A stretch of 19,241 nucleotides of DNA from CAZSWS01 sp964610765 (GTDB lineage: Bacteria > Bacteroidota > Bacteroidia > Bacteroidales > Tannerellaceae), in assembly GCA_964610765.1 (NCBI GenBank), contig CAZSWS010000059.1:1-19241 (forward strand), read 5' to 3'. The position numbers and the translations under genes were made by a program. Under the pieces are notes generated by a model that was given only the letters and a program-made list of their open reading frames with translations, searched no databases and was not told the origin of the DNA. Each line of letters begins with the position of its first letter. Position 1 is the stretch's first letter. This document shows, piece by piece, positions 6,092 to 13,756 of the stretch.

Positions 6092-6105
6092 TGAATATTT
6101 ATTCA
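6092..6105. promoter_or_regulatory. ArgR operator (ARG box) at the argR start, site 2
   Basis: TGAATATTTATTCA is a perfect ARG box (TGAATwwwwATTCA). It begins about 3 bases after the predicted transcription start and ends exactly before the ATG at 6106. With site 1 it brackets the -7 element, the expected layout for autoregulation by a hexameric ArgR. Confidence 0.8.
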
Positions 6106-6555
6106 ATGAAGCCGAAAGATAAAAGACTCAACCTGATTACTGAAATTGTTCGTAATGAAAGAATTGAAAGCCAAGATGAACTAAAAAACAAGTTGGCAGA
6201 CCAAGGATTTACCATTACGCAAGCGACCCTTTCACGCGACATTCGGGAATTAAAACTAGTAAAAGTACCGGAGGCTGACGGACAATACAGATATGCCTTA
6301 CCCGAAAACATTCAACCAACAGTAAAAGAGTCTTCTTATCAAACAAAACCACAAGTCATTGAATTTTCAGGCAACCTGGCCGTTATACGCACACGACCGG
6401 GATATGCGATGGGAATAGCCTTCGACATCGACAGTCATGCTCCCAAAGAGATACTGGCTACCATTGCCGGAGATGATACCATTCTGATTGTTCCCCGCGA
6501 AGGGTTTAGTCGATCAGAGATTACCAGCGTATTAAATAAATATATTAATCACTAA
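6106..6555 (+). CDS. argR: Arginine repressor ArgR
   Basis: A 149-residue ArgR/AhrC-family regulator. The N-terminal winged helix (residues 5-70) contains TQATLSRDIRELKLVKV with the recognition residues Ser43-Arg44-Asp45. The C-terminal domain holds GYAMGIAFDIDSH and the GDDT motif (122-125) that binds arginine and forms the trimer interface. With arginine, the hexamer represses biosynthesis operons by binding ARG boxes; two such boxes lie directly upstream, so it probably controls itself and the genes behind it. The frame also offers an ATG at 6091, but that codon and its next four lie within the operator palindrome, so the ATG at 6106 is preferred. The GNAT gene follows 20 bases downstream. 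Confidence 0.95.
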   Translation: MKPKDKRLNLITEIVRNERIESQDELKNKLADQGFTITQATLSRDIRELKLVKVPEADGQYRYALPENIQPTVKESSYQTKPQVIEFSGNLAVIRTRPGYAMGIAFDIDSHAPKEILATIAGDDTILIVPREGFSRSEITSVLNKYINH

Positions 6556-6575
6556 TTGAATAGCGAAAGTAAAAA

Positions 6576-7214
6576 ATGGAAATGGACAAAGATATTACGT
6601 TAGATGACTTCGATGTAATGGTTGCTGACGATGGGCATACAATCTATGCTCAAGAGATTTTAGATACCATCGAAGCTGCTGCAAAAGTTAGGGGTACTGG
6701 TATAGCCAAAAGGTCAATAGATTATATACTCCTAAAAATGCGTGAAGGGAAAGCCATTATAGCCCTGCTAGGTGATGAGTTTGCCGGCTTCAGCTATATC
6801 GAGTCATGGGGGAACAAGCAATATGTAGCTACATCCGGACTAATCGTCGTAGAAAGATACAGAAAAATAGGACTGGCTAAGCAAATTAAACATGCTGCTT
6901 TTCAGTTAGCTCGTCTCCGTTGGCCCAAGGCCAAACTGTTCAGTCTGACCTCCGGAAGTGCCGTCATGAAGTTAAACACTGAGATGGGATACTTCCCGGT
7001 AACATTTGCCGACTTAACCAATGACGAAGCCTTTTGGAGAGGTTGCGAAGGTTGCATAAACCATGACGTACTCACTCGAACAGATCGTAAGTATTGCATT
7101 TGCACCGCAATGCTGTTCGACCCTAAAGACCCCCGTTGTTTAACATGGGAGGCTATGTACGAGAGCTTATTAAGAAAGGAAAAAGAAAAACAATCCCTGT
7201 CTTTACAAGCTTAA
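6576..7214 (+). CDS. GNAT-family acyltransferase in arginine operon (candidate N-acylglutamate synthase)
   Basis: A 212-residue protein with a GNAT core: LIVVERYRKIGLAKQIKHAA (residues 89-108) contains the acyl-CoA pyrophosphate-binding loop R-K-I-G-L-A, followed by LFSLTSGSAVMKLNTEMGY. C-terminal to it are Cys157-x-x-Cys160 and Cys174-x-Cys176, which could bind a metal. The gene lies between argR and argG with short gaps (20 and 47 bases), a position conserved in Bacteroides as far as I know. No other gene in the window could carry out the first step, acylation of glutamate, so it is the natural candidate; B. fragilis is known to use N-succinyl rather than N-acetyl intermediates at the carbamoylation step, so the acyl donor could be succinyl-CoA. 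That assignment is inference. Cytoplasmic. Confidence 0.8.
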   Translation: MEMDKDITLDDFDVMVADDGHTIYAQEILDTIEAAAKVRGTGIAKRSIDYILLKMREGKAIIALLGDEFAGFSYIESWGNKQYVATSGLIVVERYRKIGLAKQIKHAAFQLARLRWPKAKLFSLTSGSAVMKLNTEMGYFPVTFADLTNDEAFWRGCEGCINHDVLTRTDRKYCICTAMLFDPKDPRCLTWEAMYESLLRKEKEKQSLSLQA

Positions 7215-7261
7215 AAAAACAATACAATACAAAAACAAACATATAATTTAATTCACTCAGC

Positions 7262-8473
7262 ATGGGAAAGAAAAAAGTTGTCTTGGCATTTAGTGGAGGA
7301 TTAGACACCTCCTTTTGCGTTAAATACCTATCCGAAGAACTGGGCTATGATGTATATACTGCCCTGGCAAACACCGGAGGTTTTACACCGGACGAACTAA
7401 CTGTTGTCGAAGAAAAAGCCTACAAGCTAGGTTCAAAAAAACATGTAAACCTGGATATCACGCAGGAATACTACGAAAAAAGTATCAAATACATGATTTT
7501 TGGCAATGTCTTACGAAACGGGACATACCCCATCTCTGTCAGCTCAGAGCGTATTTTTCAAGCGATAGCTATTATCAACTATGCCAAAGAAGTACAAGCC
7601 GATGCAGTAGCTCATGGTAGCACCGGAGCAGGAAACGACCAGATACGATTTGACCTTACTTTTGATGTACTCATGCCGGGTATCGAGATTATCACTCCTA
7701 CGCGCGACATGTTGTTGACGCGTGAATATGAAATTGATTATTTGAAAAAACATGGATATGAAGCCGACTTTACTCAAATGGAATACTCCATCAACAAAGG
7801 TTTATGGGGTACCAGTATTGGAGGAAAAGAAACACTCCATTCCAACACAACTTTACCTGAAAAAGCCTACCCTTCACAGTTGACTAAAAAGGGAGAAGAA
7901 CAGTTGACTATTGATTTTGAACAGGGAGAAATATCGGCTATAAACGGAAAGAAATACACCGATAAAGTAAAAGCCATCCAAGCGATCGAAGCAATTGCCG
8001 CGCCATATGCCATCGGACGCGATATGCATATTGGAGATACGATTATCGGCATCAAAGGTCGTGTAGGTTTTGAAGCCGCAGCACCTATTCTTATTATCAA
8101 TGCTCACAAGATGCTAGAGAAACACACGCTTAGCAAATGGCAGCAATACTGGAAAGACCAGACAGGCAACTGGTATGGTATGTTTTTGCATGAAGCCCAA
8201 TATCTAGAACCCGTCATGCGTGATATAGAAGCCATGCTTGAATCATCACAGCGCAACGTCACCGGACGCGTCATTATCTCACTCAAACCCTATCATTACA
8301 CCCTTGTAGGTGTTGAAAGCGATTTCGACCTCATGAATGCAGACTTTGGTGAGTACGGAGAAATGAATAAAGCATGGACGGCTGAGGACGCAAAAGGCTT
8401 TACCAAAATATATTCCGTCCCCAATAAGATTTATTACAATGTGCAACAAAAGAATGGCAAAAACGATATTTAA
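7262..8473 (+). CDS. argG: Argininosuccinate synthase
   Basis: A 403-residue protein joining citrulline and aspartate with ATP to give argininosuccinate, the penultimate step of arginine synthesis. The N-type ATP pyrophosphatase loop AFSGGLDTS is at residues 9-17. Further signatures are GNVLRNGTYPISVSSERIFQA, AHGSTGAGNDQIRFDL, GLWGTSIGGKE and the C-terminal KPYHYTLVGVES. Length is normal. The 47-base gap before it is A-rich and ends in a half ARG box (ATTCA). A GC-rich hairpin follows the stop, and then the unexpected GH43 gene. It is probably transcribed from the argR promoter. Confidence 0.97.
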   Translation: MGKKKVVLAFSGGLDTSFCVKYLSEELGYDVYTALANTGGFTPDELTVVEEKAYKLGSKKHVNLDITQEYYEKSIKYMIFGNVLRNGTYPISVSSERIFQAIAIINYAKEVQADAVAHGSTGAGNDQIRFDLTFDVLMPGIEIITPTRDMLLTREYEIDYLKKHGYEADFTQMEYSINKGLWGTSIGGKETLHSNTTLPEKAYPSQLTKKGEEQLTIDFEQGEISAINGKKYTDKVKAIQAIEAIAAPYAIGRDMHIGDTIIGIKGRVGFEAAAPILIINAHKMLEKHTLSKWQQYWKDQTGNWYGMFLHEAQYLEPVMRDIEAMLESSQRNVTGRVIISLKPYHYTLVGVESDFDLMNADFGEYGEMNKAWTAEDAKGFTKIYSVPNKIYYNVQQKNGKNDI

Positions 8474-8504
8474 CGCACGATAACAATAATCTTACTAACT
8501 TTAT

Positions 8505-8527
8505 GGCGCAGGAATCAAGCCTGCGCT
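8505..8527. other. GC-rich stem-loop between argG and the GH43 gene
   Basis: GCGCAGG (8506-8512) and CCTGCGC (8520-8526) form a perfect 7-bp, nearly all G-C stem with a 7-base loop. It is followed by TAAACTATTTT, not a clean T tract, so it is more likely a weak attenuator, an RNA-processing or a stability element than a full terminator. Confidence 0.6.
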
Positions 8528-8566
8528 AAACTATTTTACCAAACTGAAAAAAGAACGCTATTTATT

Positions 8567-9565
8567 ATGAAAAAGGTATCTTTCATTTTGTTTCTCACCC
8601 TCCTTATTCTAGGAACTGCTTGTAATCAGCCGGCCAAAGAACCGGTATTTTCCGGCAATCCAATATTCCCGGGATGGTATGCCGACCCGGAAGCCATTAT
8701 ATTTGATGACACCTACTGGGTTTTCCCCACTTATTCTGCTCCATATGAAGAGCAGGTATTTATGGATGCTTTTTCTTCCAAAGACTTAACAAACTGGACC
8801 AAGCACGAACGTATCATAGACACTTCGGCTGTTAAATGGATTCATAAAGCTATGTGGGCTCCGGCAATTGTGAAAAAAGACAACAAGTATTTTCTTTTCT
8901 TTGGAGGTAATGATATCAAAAACGACGAGCAAATCGGAGGAATTGGTATAGGAGTAGCAGACAAGCCGGAAGGACCCTATCAAGATTATCTAGGAAAGCC
9001 ATTGATTGATAAAATACATAATGGTGCTCAGCCTATCGATCAGTTTGTCTTTAAAGATAAAGACGGTACTTATTACATCTACTACGGAGGATGGAGACAT
9101 TGCAATGTGGCTAAACTGAATGACGACTTCACGGGTTTCATCCCTTTTGAAGACGGAGAAGTATTTAAAGAAGTCACTCCGGAAAATTATGTTGAAGGTC
9201 CATTCATGTTTATCAAAGATGGCAAGTATTACTTTATGTGGTCAGAAGGTGGATGGACAGGACCTGATTATTTTGTAGCCTATGCCATTGCTGATTCGCC
9301 ACTCGGACCGTTCAACCGTATTGGTAAAATTTTACAACAAAATCTGGATTTAGCAAATGGTGCAGGACACCATTCAGTGATTCACAACCCCAGAAATGAC
9401 AAATGGTATATGGTTTATCATCGCCGACCACATACAGAAACCGATGGAAACTCTCGCGAAACATGCATTGAAGAGATGACCTTTGATGAAAATGGCTATA
9501 TCAATCCTATTGAGATAACAACTACAGGCGTTGAAGCGAATCCTTTAAAAGAAGAAAAGAAATGA
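8567..9565 (+). CDS. GH43-family glycoside hydrolase, lipoprotein
   Basis: A 332-residue protein with a lipoprotein signal peptide (MKKVSFILFLTLLILGTA then Cys19). The mature part is a five-bladed beta-propeller of family GH43. The three catalytic acids are visible in order: Asp40 in GWYADPEA, Asp158 in AQPIDQFVFKDKDGTYYIYYG and Glu210 in YVEGPFMFIKDGKYYFMWSEGG. HHSVIHNPRNDKWYMVYHRR is the late-blade motif typical of the family. Such enzymes act on arabinose-, xylose- or galactose-containing side chains; the exact linkage cannot be read here. It sits inside the arginine operon: 93 bases after argG, and its TGA stop overlaps the argC ATG (ATGA), so the two are translationally coupled. There is no linked transporter or other glycosidase of the same strand. 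Confidence 0.9.
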   Translation: MKKVSFILFLTLLILGTACNQPAKEPVFSGNPIFPGWYADPEAIIFDDTYWVFPTYSAPYEEQVFMDAFSSKDLTNWTKHERIIDTSAVKWIHKAMWAPAIVKKDNKYFLFFGGNDIKNDEQIGGIGIGVADKPEGPYQDYLGKPLIDKIHNGAQPIDQFVFKDKDGTYYIYYGGWRHCNVAKLNDDFTGFIPFEDGEVFKEVTPENYVEGPFMFIKDGKYYFMWSEGGWTGPDYFVAYAIADSPLGPFNRIGKILQQNLDLANGAGHHSVIHNPRNDKWYMVYHRRPHTETDGNSRETCIEEMTFDENGYINPIEITTTGVEANPLKEEKK

Positions 9566-10530
9566 TTAGAACAGGTATTATCGGCGGAGCAGGATACACC
9601 GCCGGAGAGCTAATCAGGTTATTAATTAACCATCCGGAAGCCGAGATTGTATTCATCAACAGCACAAGCAATGCCGGAAATAAGGTTACGGATGTCCACT
9701 GCGGGCTGTATGGTGAGACCGATTTAGTATTCACCGATGAACTGCCTTTAGACGAGATAGACCTACTCTTCTTCTGTACACCCCATGGATATACAAAGAA
9801 GTTTATAGAGGCAAATCCATTGCCTGAGGAGTTAAGAGTCATTGATCTAAGTACTGACTATCGCCTGATATCTCCGGATCATAACTTTATCTATGGTTTG
9901 CCGGAGTTGAACAGACGCAAAATTTGTTCATCTACCAAAGTGGCTAACCCGGGTTGTTTTGCTACAGGTATACAACTGGCACTATTGCCTCTCGCTAAGC
10001 ATCTAATGCTCAACAGCGAAATACATGTGAATGCAATTACCGGGTCAACCGGAGCAGGGGTTAAACCCTCTCCCACGGCTCATTTCAGCTGGCGGAATGA
10101 TAATGTATCTATTTACAAACCTTTTACACATCAGCACCTGGCAGAGATTAAACAAAGTTTGACGCAACTGCAAAGCAGCTTCAACAGTCCTATCAATTTT
10201 TTACCGGTCAGAGGTAATTTCTCTCGGGGAATATTCACTTCAGTCTATCTGAATACGAAAGTAGAACTCAACGAGATTGAACGAATCTATGAAGATTATT
10301 ACGATGATCATTCATTCACATTCGTCACCAGGAAGAACCCGGATTTGAAACAAGTAGTCAATACAAACAAATGTCTTATCTACTTGCAAAAGCACGAAGA
10401 TAAGCTACTTATCATTTCACTCATTGACAACCTGCTAAAAGGAGCAAGCGGACAAGCAGTACACAATATGAACCTACTATTCAATCTGGAAGAAAAAGTA
10501 GGATTACACCTAAAACCAAGTGCATTTTAA
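9562..10530 (+). CDS. argC: N-acetyl-gamma-glutamyl-phosphate reductase
   Basis: A 322-residue NADPH-dependent reductase that converts N-acyl-glutamyl phosphate to the semialdehyde, the third step of ornithine synthesis. The Rossmann start GIIGGAGYTAGELIRLL (residues 5-21), the catalytic cysteine Cys132 in ANPGCFATG, and the segment AITGSTGAGVKPSPTAHFSWR are all present. It belongs to the short type of ArgC. The start codon shares ATGA with the end of the GH43 gene, and argD begins 11 bases after its stop. There is no independent promoter visible, so expression depends on transcripts crossing GH43. Confidence 0.96.
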   Translation: MIRTGIIGGAGYTAGELIRLLINHPEAEIVFINSTSNAGNKVTDVHCGLYGETDLVFTDELPLDEIDLLFFCTPHGYTKKFIEANPLPEELRVIDLSTDYRLISPDHNFIYGLPELNRRKICSSTKVANPGCFATGIQLALLPLAKHLMLNSEIHVNAITGSTGAGVKPSPTAHFSWRNDNVSIYKPFTHQHLAEIKQSLTQLQSSFNSPINFLPVRGNFSRGIFTSVYLNTKVELNEIERIYEDYYDDHSFTFVTRKNPDLKQVVNTNKCLIYLQKHEDKLLIISLIDNLLKGASGQAVHNMNLLFNLEEKVGLHLKPSAF

Positions 10531-10541
10531 GTTAAAGAACC

Positions 10542-11669
10542 ATGAATTTATTCGATGTATATCCCCTGTTCGATATTGAAGTTGTCAAGGGAAAAGGCTG
10601 CCATGTTTGGGACAAACAAGGCATCCAGTATTTAGACTTATATGGTGGGCACGCAGTGATATCCATTGGTCATGCTCACCCGGACTACGTAGAAGCAATA
10701 AGCAAACAAGTCGCTAACCTGGGTTTCTACTCCAACTCGGTAGTCAACAAGCTACAACAAGAAATGGCTGACCGCCTAGGTGCTTTGTCAGGATATGATG
10801 ACTATGCACTTTTCTTAATCAATTCAGGAGCTGAGGCCAATGAAAATGCCTTAAAGCTAGCTTCTTTCCACAATGGTAAAAGACGGGTATTATCGTTTGA
10901 GCATGCCTTTCACGGGCGTACCTCTGCTGCTGTTCGTGTGACAGATAACCCCAAAATCATAGCCCCAATCAACGACAGTATTCCGGTCACCTACCTTCCT
11001 ATGAATGATGTAAAAACATTGGAAGAGGAACTTAAAAAAGGTGATGTATCGTCTGTCATTATAGAAGGTGTACAAGGTGTGGGTGGTATCGTCATACCTG
11101 ATGCCGATTTCATGCAATCACTGAGAGAACTTTGCACTCGCTATGAAGCCGTCCTTATACTAGATGAAATCCAATCAGGATATGGCAGAACCGGTAAGTT
11201 CTTTGCACATCAGCATGCAAATATTCGCCCGGACTTGATTACGGTAGCCAAAGGAATTGCCAATGGATTTCCGATGAGTGGACTCCTGATTTCTCCGGCA
11301 TTTAAACCGGTCTATGGTATGCTGGGGACTACCTATGGAGGTAACCACTTGGCTTGTGCTGCGGCAATTGCAGTGCTGGATGTTATGAAAAAAGAAAACC
11401 TGATTGAGAATGCTGCCCAAGTTGGTGACTACCTGATGCAAGAACTAAAAAGCATCGATGGTCTTAAAGATGTGAGGGGCTGTGGTCTGATGATAGGTAT
11501 CGAACTAGACAAACCGGTTAAAGAACTCAGAAACAAACTTCTCTTTGATGAGCATGTTTTCACCGGAGTATCCGGATTAAACACGATCCGCCTATTACCT
11601 CCTTTATGCCTAACCAAAGAGGAAGCATCACTCTTCATCGACAAACTCAAAAAAGTGTTATTTTCATAA
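10542..11669 (+). CDS. argD: Acetylornithine (or succinylornithine) aminotransferase
   Basis: A 375-residue class III PLP-dependent aminotransferase converting N-acyl-glutamate semialdehyde to N-acylornithine. Key features are NSGAEANENALKLA (residues 94-107), HAFHGRTSAAV (121-131), the PLP-contacting Asp208 in LILDEIQSGYGRTGKF and the Schiff-base Lys237 in ITVAKGIANGFPMSG. GTTYGGNHLACAAA is also typical. Slightly shorter than the E. coli enzyme, but nothing essential is missing. It ends the core arginine run. In Bacteroides this position is often followed by proC; here there is instead a gap of 133 bases and an oxidoreductase. Confidence 0.95.
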   Translation: MNLFDVYPLFDIEVVKGKGCHVWDKQGIQYLDLYGGHAVISIGHAHPDYVEAISKQVANLGFYSNSVVNKLQQEMADRLGALSGYDDYALFLINSGAEANENALKLASFHNGKRRVLSFEHAFHGRTSAAVRVTDNPKIIAPINDSIPVTYLPMNDVKTLEEELKKGDVSSVIIEGVQGVGGIVIPDADFMQSLRELCTRYEAVLILDEIQSGYGRTGKFFAHQHANIRPDLITVAKGIANGFPMSGLLISPAFKPVYGMLGTTYGGNHLACAAAIAVLDVMKKENLIENAAQVGDYLMQELKSIDGLKDVRGCGLMIGIELDKPVKELRNKLLFDEHVFTGVSGLNTIRLLPPLCLTKEEASLFIDKLKKVLFS

Positions 11670-11709
11670 AAACACCTTGATTAGCAAGACTTAATGCTTA
11701 TCTTGCGTA

Positions 11710-11723
11710 TGAATAATTATTCT
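11710..11723. promoter_or_regulatory. ARG-box-like palindrome before the Gfo/Idh gene
   Basis: TGAATAATTATTCT differs from TGAATwwwwATTCA only at the last base. It lies 41 bases after argD and 80 bases before the oxidoreductase ATG, a location suited to operator function. No clear TAnnTTTG box is adjacent. Confidence 0.5.
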
Positions 11724-11802
11724 GCATCTTTTCAAATAAGATACGGAGTAATTGTATTTAAGTAAAAACCTTATTAAAAAGAAAAAACTAAATCCCTTTA
11801 CT

Positions 11803-12969
11803 ATGGAAAAAAGAAAACTGAAGATGGGTATGATTGGTGGTGGATCAGACGCTTTTATTGGCGCAATACACCGCAGAGCAGCCTTAATGGAAAATCACAT
11901 TGAATTGGTATGTGGCTGCTTTAGCATCAATCCGGAAATTTCTTTATCATCCGGACGTTCATACTATCTTCCGGATAGCAGAATATATATGAGCTATGAT
12001 GAGATGTTCGAACGTGAAATGGCACTTCCGGAAGACGAACGAATGGACTTTGTGACCATCGTAACTCCTAACAAATGGCATTTCGAACCCGCCATGATGG
12101 CTCTTGACAGAGGTTTTCATGTAGTGATAGATAAGCCTATGACCTTTTCATTAGAAGAAGCTCAAAAACTCAAAGAAAAAGTTGATGAGACCGGACTTAC
12201 ACTGGCTCTCACCCACGTATATTCGGGTTATCCCGCTATCAAAGAGATGAAACACCGAATAGCTACCGGACAACTGGGTAATATCAGGCGTGTTTATGGT
12301 GAATATACACAAGGATGGCTTTCAGACCGTATTGAGCTGCAAGGAGGAAACAATGCAGGCTGGCGTACCGACCCCAAACAATCAGGAAAAGCGGGCAGTA
12401 TTGGGGACATAGGCACTCATATTTGGCATCTATGCGAATACGTAACCGGATTAAAAGTAGAAGAACTCTGTGCTGAGCTAAATACTTTTGTTCAGGGTAG
12501 AGGCATTGACGACGACGGTACCGCTTTCTTACGGATGGAGAAAGGTGTGAAGGCATCATTGACGGCTACACAGATAGCCATTGGTGAAGCAAACTATATC
12601 CGTGTACGTGTATATGGAGATAAAGGAGGAATCGAGTGGATGCAAATGGATCCGAACAGACTGAAACTGAAATGGCCTAATCGTCCGGAAGAGATTGTTC
12701 ATATTGGAAACAACAGCGGACTAGGCGAAATCCCCACATGGAACACACGCACTCCTGCAGGTCATCCGGAAGGTTTTATTGAATCATTTGCAAATATCTA
12801 CCGCAACTTTGCCTTAACCGTTATGGCAAAAAAGAACGGAGAAAAGCCCACTCAATCCATGCTAGACTTCCCCGATGTAAATGATGGATTACGTGGTATG
12901 CAATTTATCGAAACCATGGTTAAGGCCGGTTGGGATGACTCGGTAAAATGGGTGAAATGGATTGAATAA
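11803..12969 (+). CDS. Gfo/Idh/MocA-family NAD(P)-dependent oxidoreductase
   Basis: A 388-residue cytoplasmic enzyme. The N-terminal Rossmann domain starts MGMIGGGSDAFIGAIHRRAA (residues 8-27), with VTIVTPNKWHFEPAMMALDRGFHVVIDKPMT containing the Asp-Lys-Pro variant of the family's Glu-Lys-Pro motif. The C-terminal substrate domain has SIGDIGTHIWHLCEYVTG, the catalytic G-D-x-G-T-H motif. Members oxidise or epimerise sugars, inositols and related polyols. The closing part EGFIESFANIYRNFA is also usual. No signal peptide is present, so this is not a typical exported GH109-like enzyme. The frame opens at a TTG (11752), but the ATG at 11803 is the natural start. It follows argD in the same direction and ends at a strong terminator. 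The substrate is unknown; linkage with GH43 suggests a sugar derivative. Confidence 0.88.
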   Translation: MEKRKLKMGMIGGGSDAFIGAIHRRAALMENHIELVCGCFSINPEISLSSGRSYYLPDSRIYMSYDEMFEREMALPEDERMDFVTIVTPNKWHFEPAMMALDRGFHVVIDKPMTFSLEEAQKLKEKVDETGLTLALTHVYSGYPAIKEMKHRIATGQLGNIRRVYGEYTQGWLSDRIELQGGNNAGWRTDPKQSGKAGSIGDIGTHIWHLCEYVTGLKVEELCAELNTFVQGRGIDDDGTAFLRMEKGVKASLTATQIAIGEANYIRVRVYGDKGGIEWMQMDPNRLKLKWPNRPEEIVHIGNNSGLGEIPTWNTRTPAGHPEGFIESFANIYRNFALTVMAKKNGEKPTQSMLDFPDVNDGLRGMQFIETMVKAGWDDSVKWVKWIE

Positions 12970-13000
12970 ATAGCTTTGCACTTTATTTATTGAAGATAAC

Positions 13001-13042
13001 ACAGAACACAGGCGGGATTTTTATCTCGCCTGTGTTTTTTTT
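13001..13042 (+). terminator. Intrinsic terminator ending the arginine/oxidoreductase run
   Basis: AACACAGGCG (13005-13014) pairs with CGCCTGTGTT (13027-13036) around a 12-base loop and is followed by TTTTTTTT-type T tract. It lies 35 bases after the oxidoreductase stop and is the first strong terminator after the argR promoter. Confidence 0.9.
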
Positions 13043-13244
13043 ACATACAAGCTTCATGCATTAAAGTCTTTTATTAAGACAAACTATATTGAACATCTGC
13101 CCGTCACAAATAACCATAAAGATATTTTTTTCAAAAAAACTATTTATTATCCCCCTGTTTTATCCAAAAAAATGTACATTTTCAGGCTTTTTTTATCAAA
13201 AAGACAAAACTCATTGAATAATAAATCTACAAAACTTAATTAAA

Positions 13245-13664
13245 ATGAAACATATTGTTTTTCTAACTATGACTCTTCTATTTGTCTTGACGGGATGTAG
13301 CAATGACGAGTCAGAAAAAAACAACACATTAGTCGGAACAGTCTGGATGATGAGATACCAGGATGGAGAGAGGGAAGGTCATACGATTACTGGTCTTACA
13401 GACAAAGATGGAAATTCCACTGTGGGAGCTCAAGCTTTAGTTTTCAGAGAAAAAACCGTTGCTCTTTATTTGCTTGACAAACAAGACCGAGTAGTAAGAC
13501 ATTGGGAAACCTACAACTATCGACAAAAAGGCAACACCTATTACTTAGGAAAAAGTGAAAGAGCACAGTCTATCAAAGAGCATATGCTTGACTTTGATGG
13601 ATATCCTTTCTATCGTTCAAATTTGAAAGAATCAGATTTAGACTTCACGCATATAAAACTCTAA
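13245..13664 (+). CDS. Small lipoprotein with surface-export-like N-terminus, function unknown
   Basis: A 139-residue lipoprotein: signal peptide MKHIVFLTMTLLFVLTG, lipobox Leu-Thr-Gly-Cys18. Directly after Cys18 comes Ser-Asn-Asp-Glu-Ser-Glu, an acidic stretch resembling the signal that sends Bacteroidetes lipoproteins to the cell surface. The mature part (TLVGTVWMMRYQDG..., ALVFREKTVALYLLDK..., YNYRQKGNTYYLG) reads as alternating beta strands and resembles small lipocalin-like or META-like beta proteins, but no family can be named. It stands alone between two terminators, with a 275-base upstream region that holds the arg-run terminator and a very A/T-rich stretch. TACATTTT at 13175-13182 is a one-mismatch -7 candidate. 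Confidence 0.75.
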   Translation: MKHIVFLTMTLLFVLTGCSNDESEKNNTLVGTVWMMRYQDGEREGHTITGLTDKDGNSTVGAQALVFREKTVALYLLDKQDRVVRHWETYNYRQKGNTYYLGKSERAQSIKEHMLDFDGYPFYRSNLKESDLDFTHIKL

Positions 13665-13710
13665 CTGACCTAGTAAAGAACACTCGTTATTAAGTAAAGC
13701 GCTATATAAA

Positions 13711-13749
13711 AATAAAACCCTGAGAGTTTACTACTTTCAGGGTTTTATT
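13711..13749. terminator. Bidirectional terminator between converging genes
   Basis: AATAAAACCCTGA (13711-13723) and TCAGGGTTTTATT (13737-13749) form a perfect 13-bp stem with a 13-base loop. T runs on each strand serve the lipoprotein gene (plus) and the aminotransferase gene (minus), whose stop is 8 bases away. Confidence 0.9.
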
Positions 13750-13756
13750 TTTGTTT

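Noticed and set aside
7245..7258. ARG box in front of argG
   Set aside because: Only the right half-site (ATTCA) matches; the left half does not.
8104..8286. Minus-strand frames inside argG
   Set aside because: They overlap a fully conserved gene and show no family motifs.
3814..13042. The GH88, GH43 and oxidoreductase genes as one polysaccharide utilisation locus
   Set aside because: They are on different strands and transcripts, separated by the arginine genes, and SusC/SusD homologues are absent.
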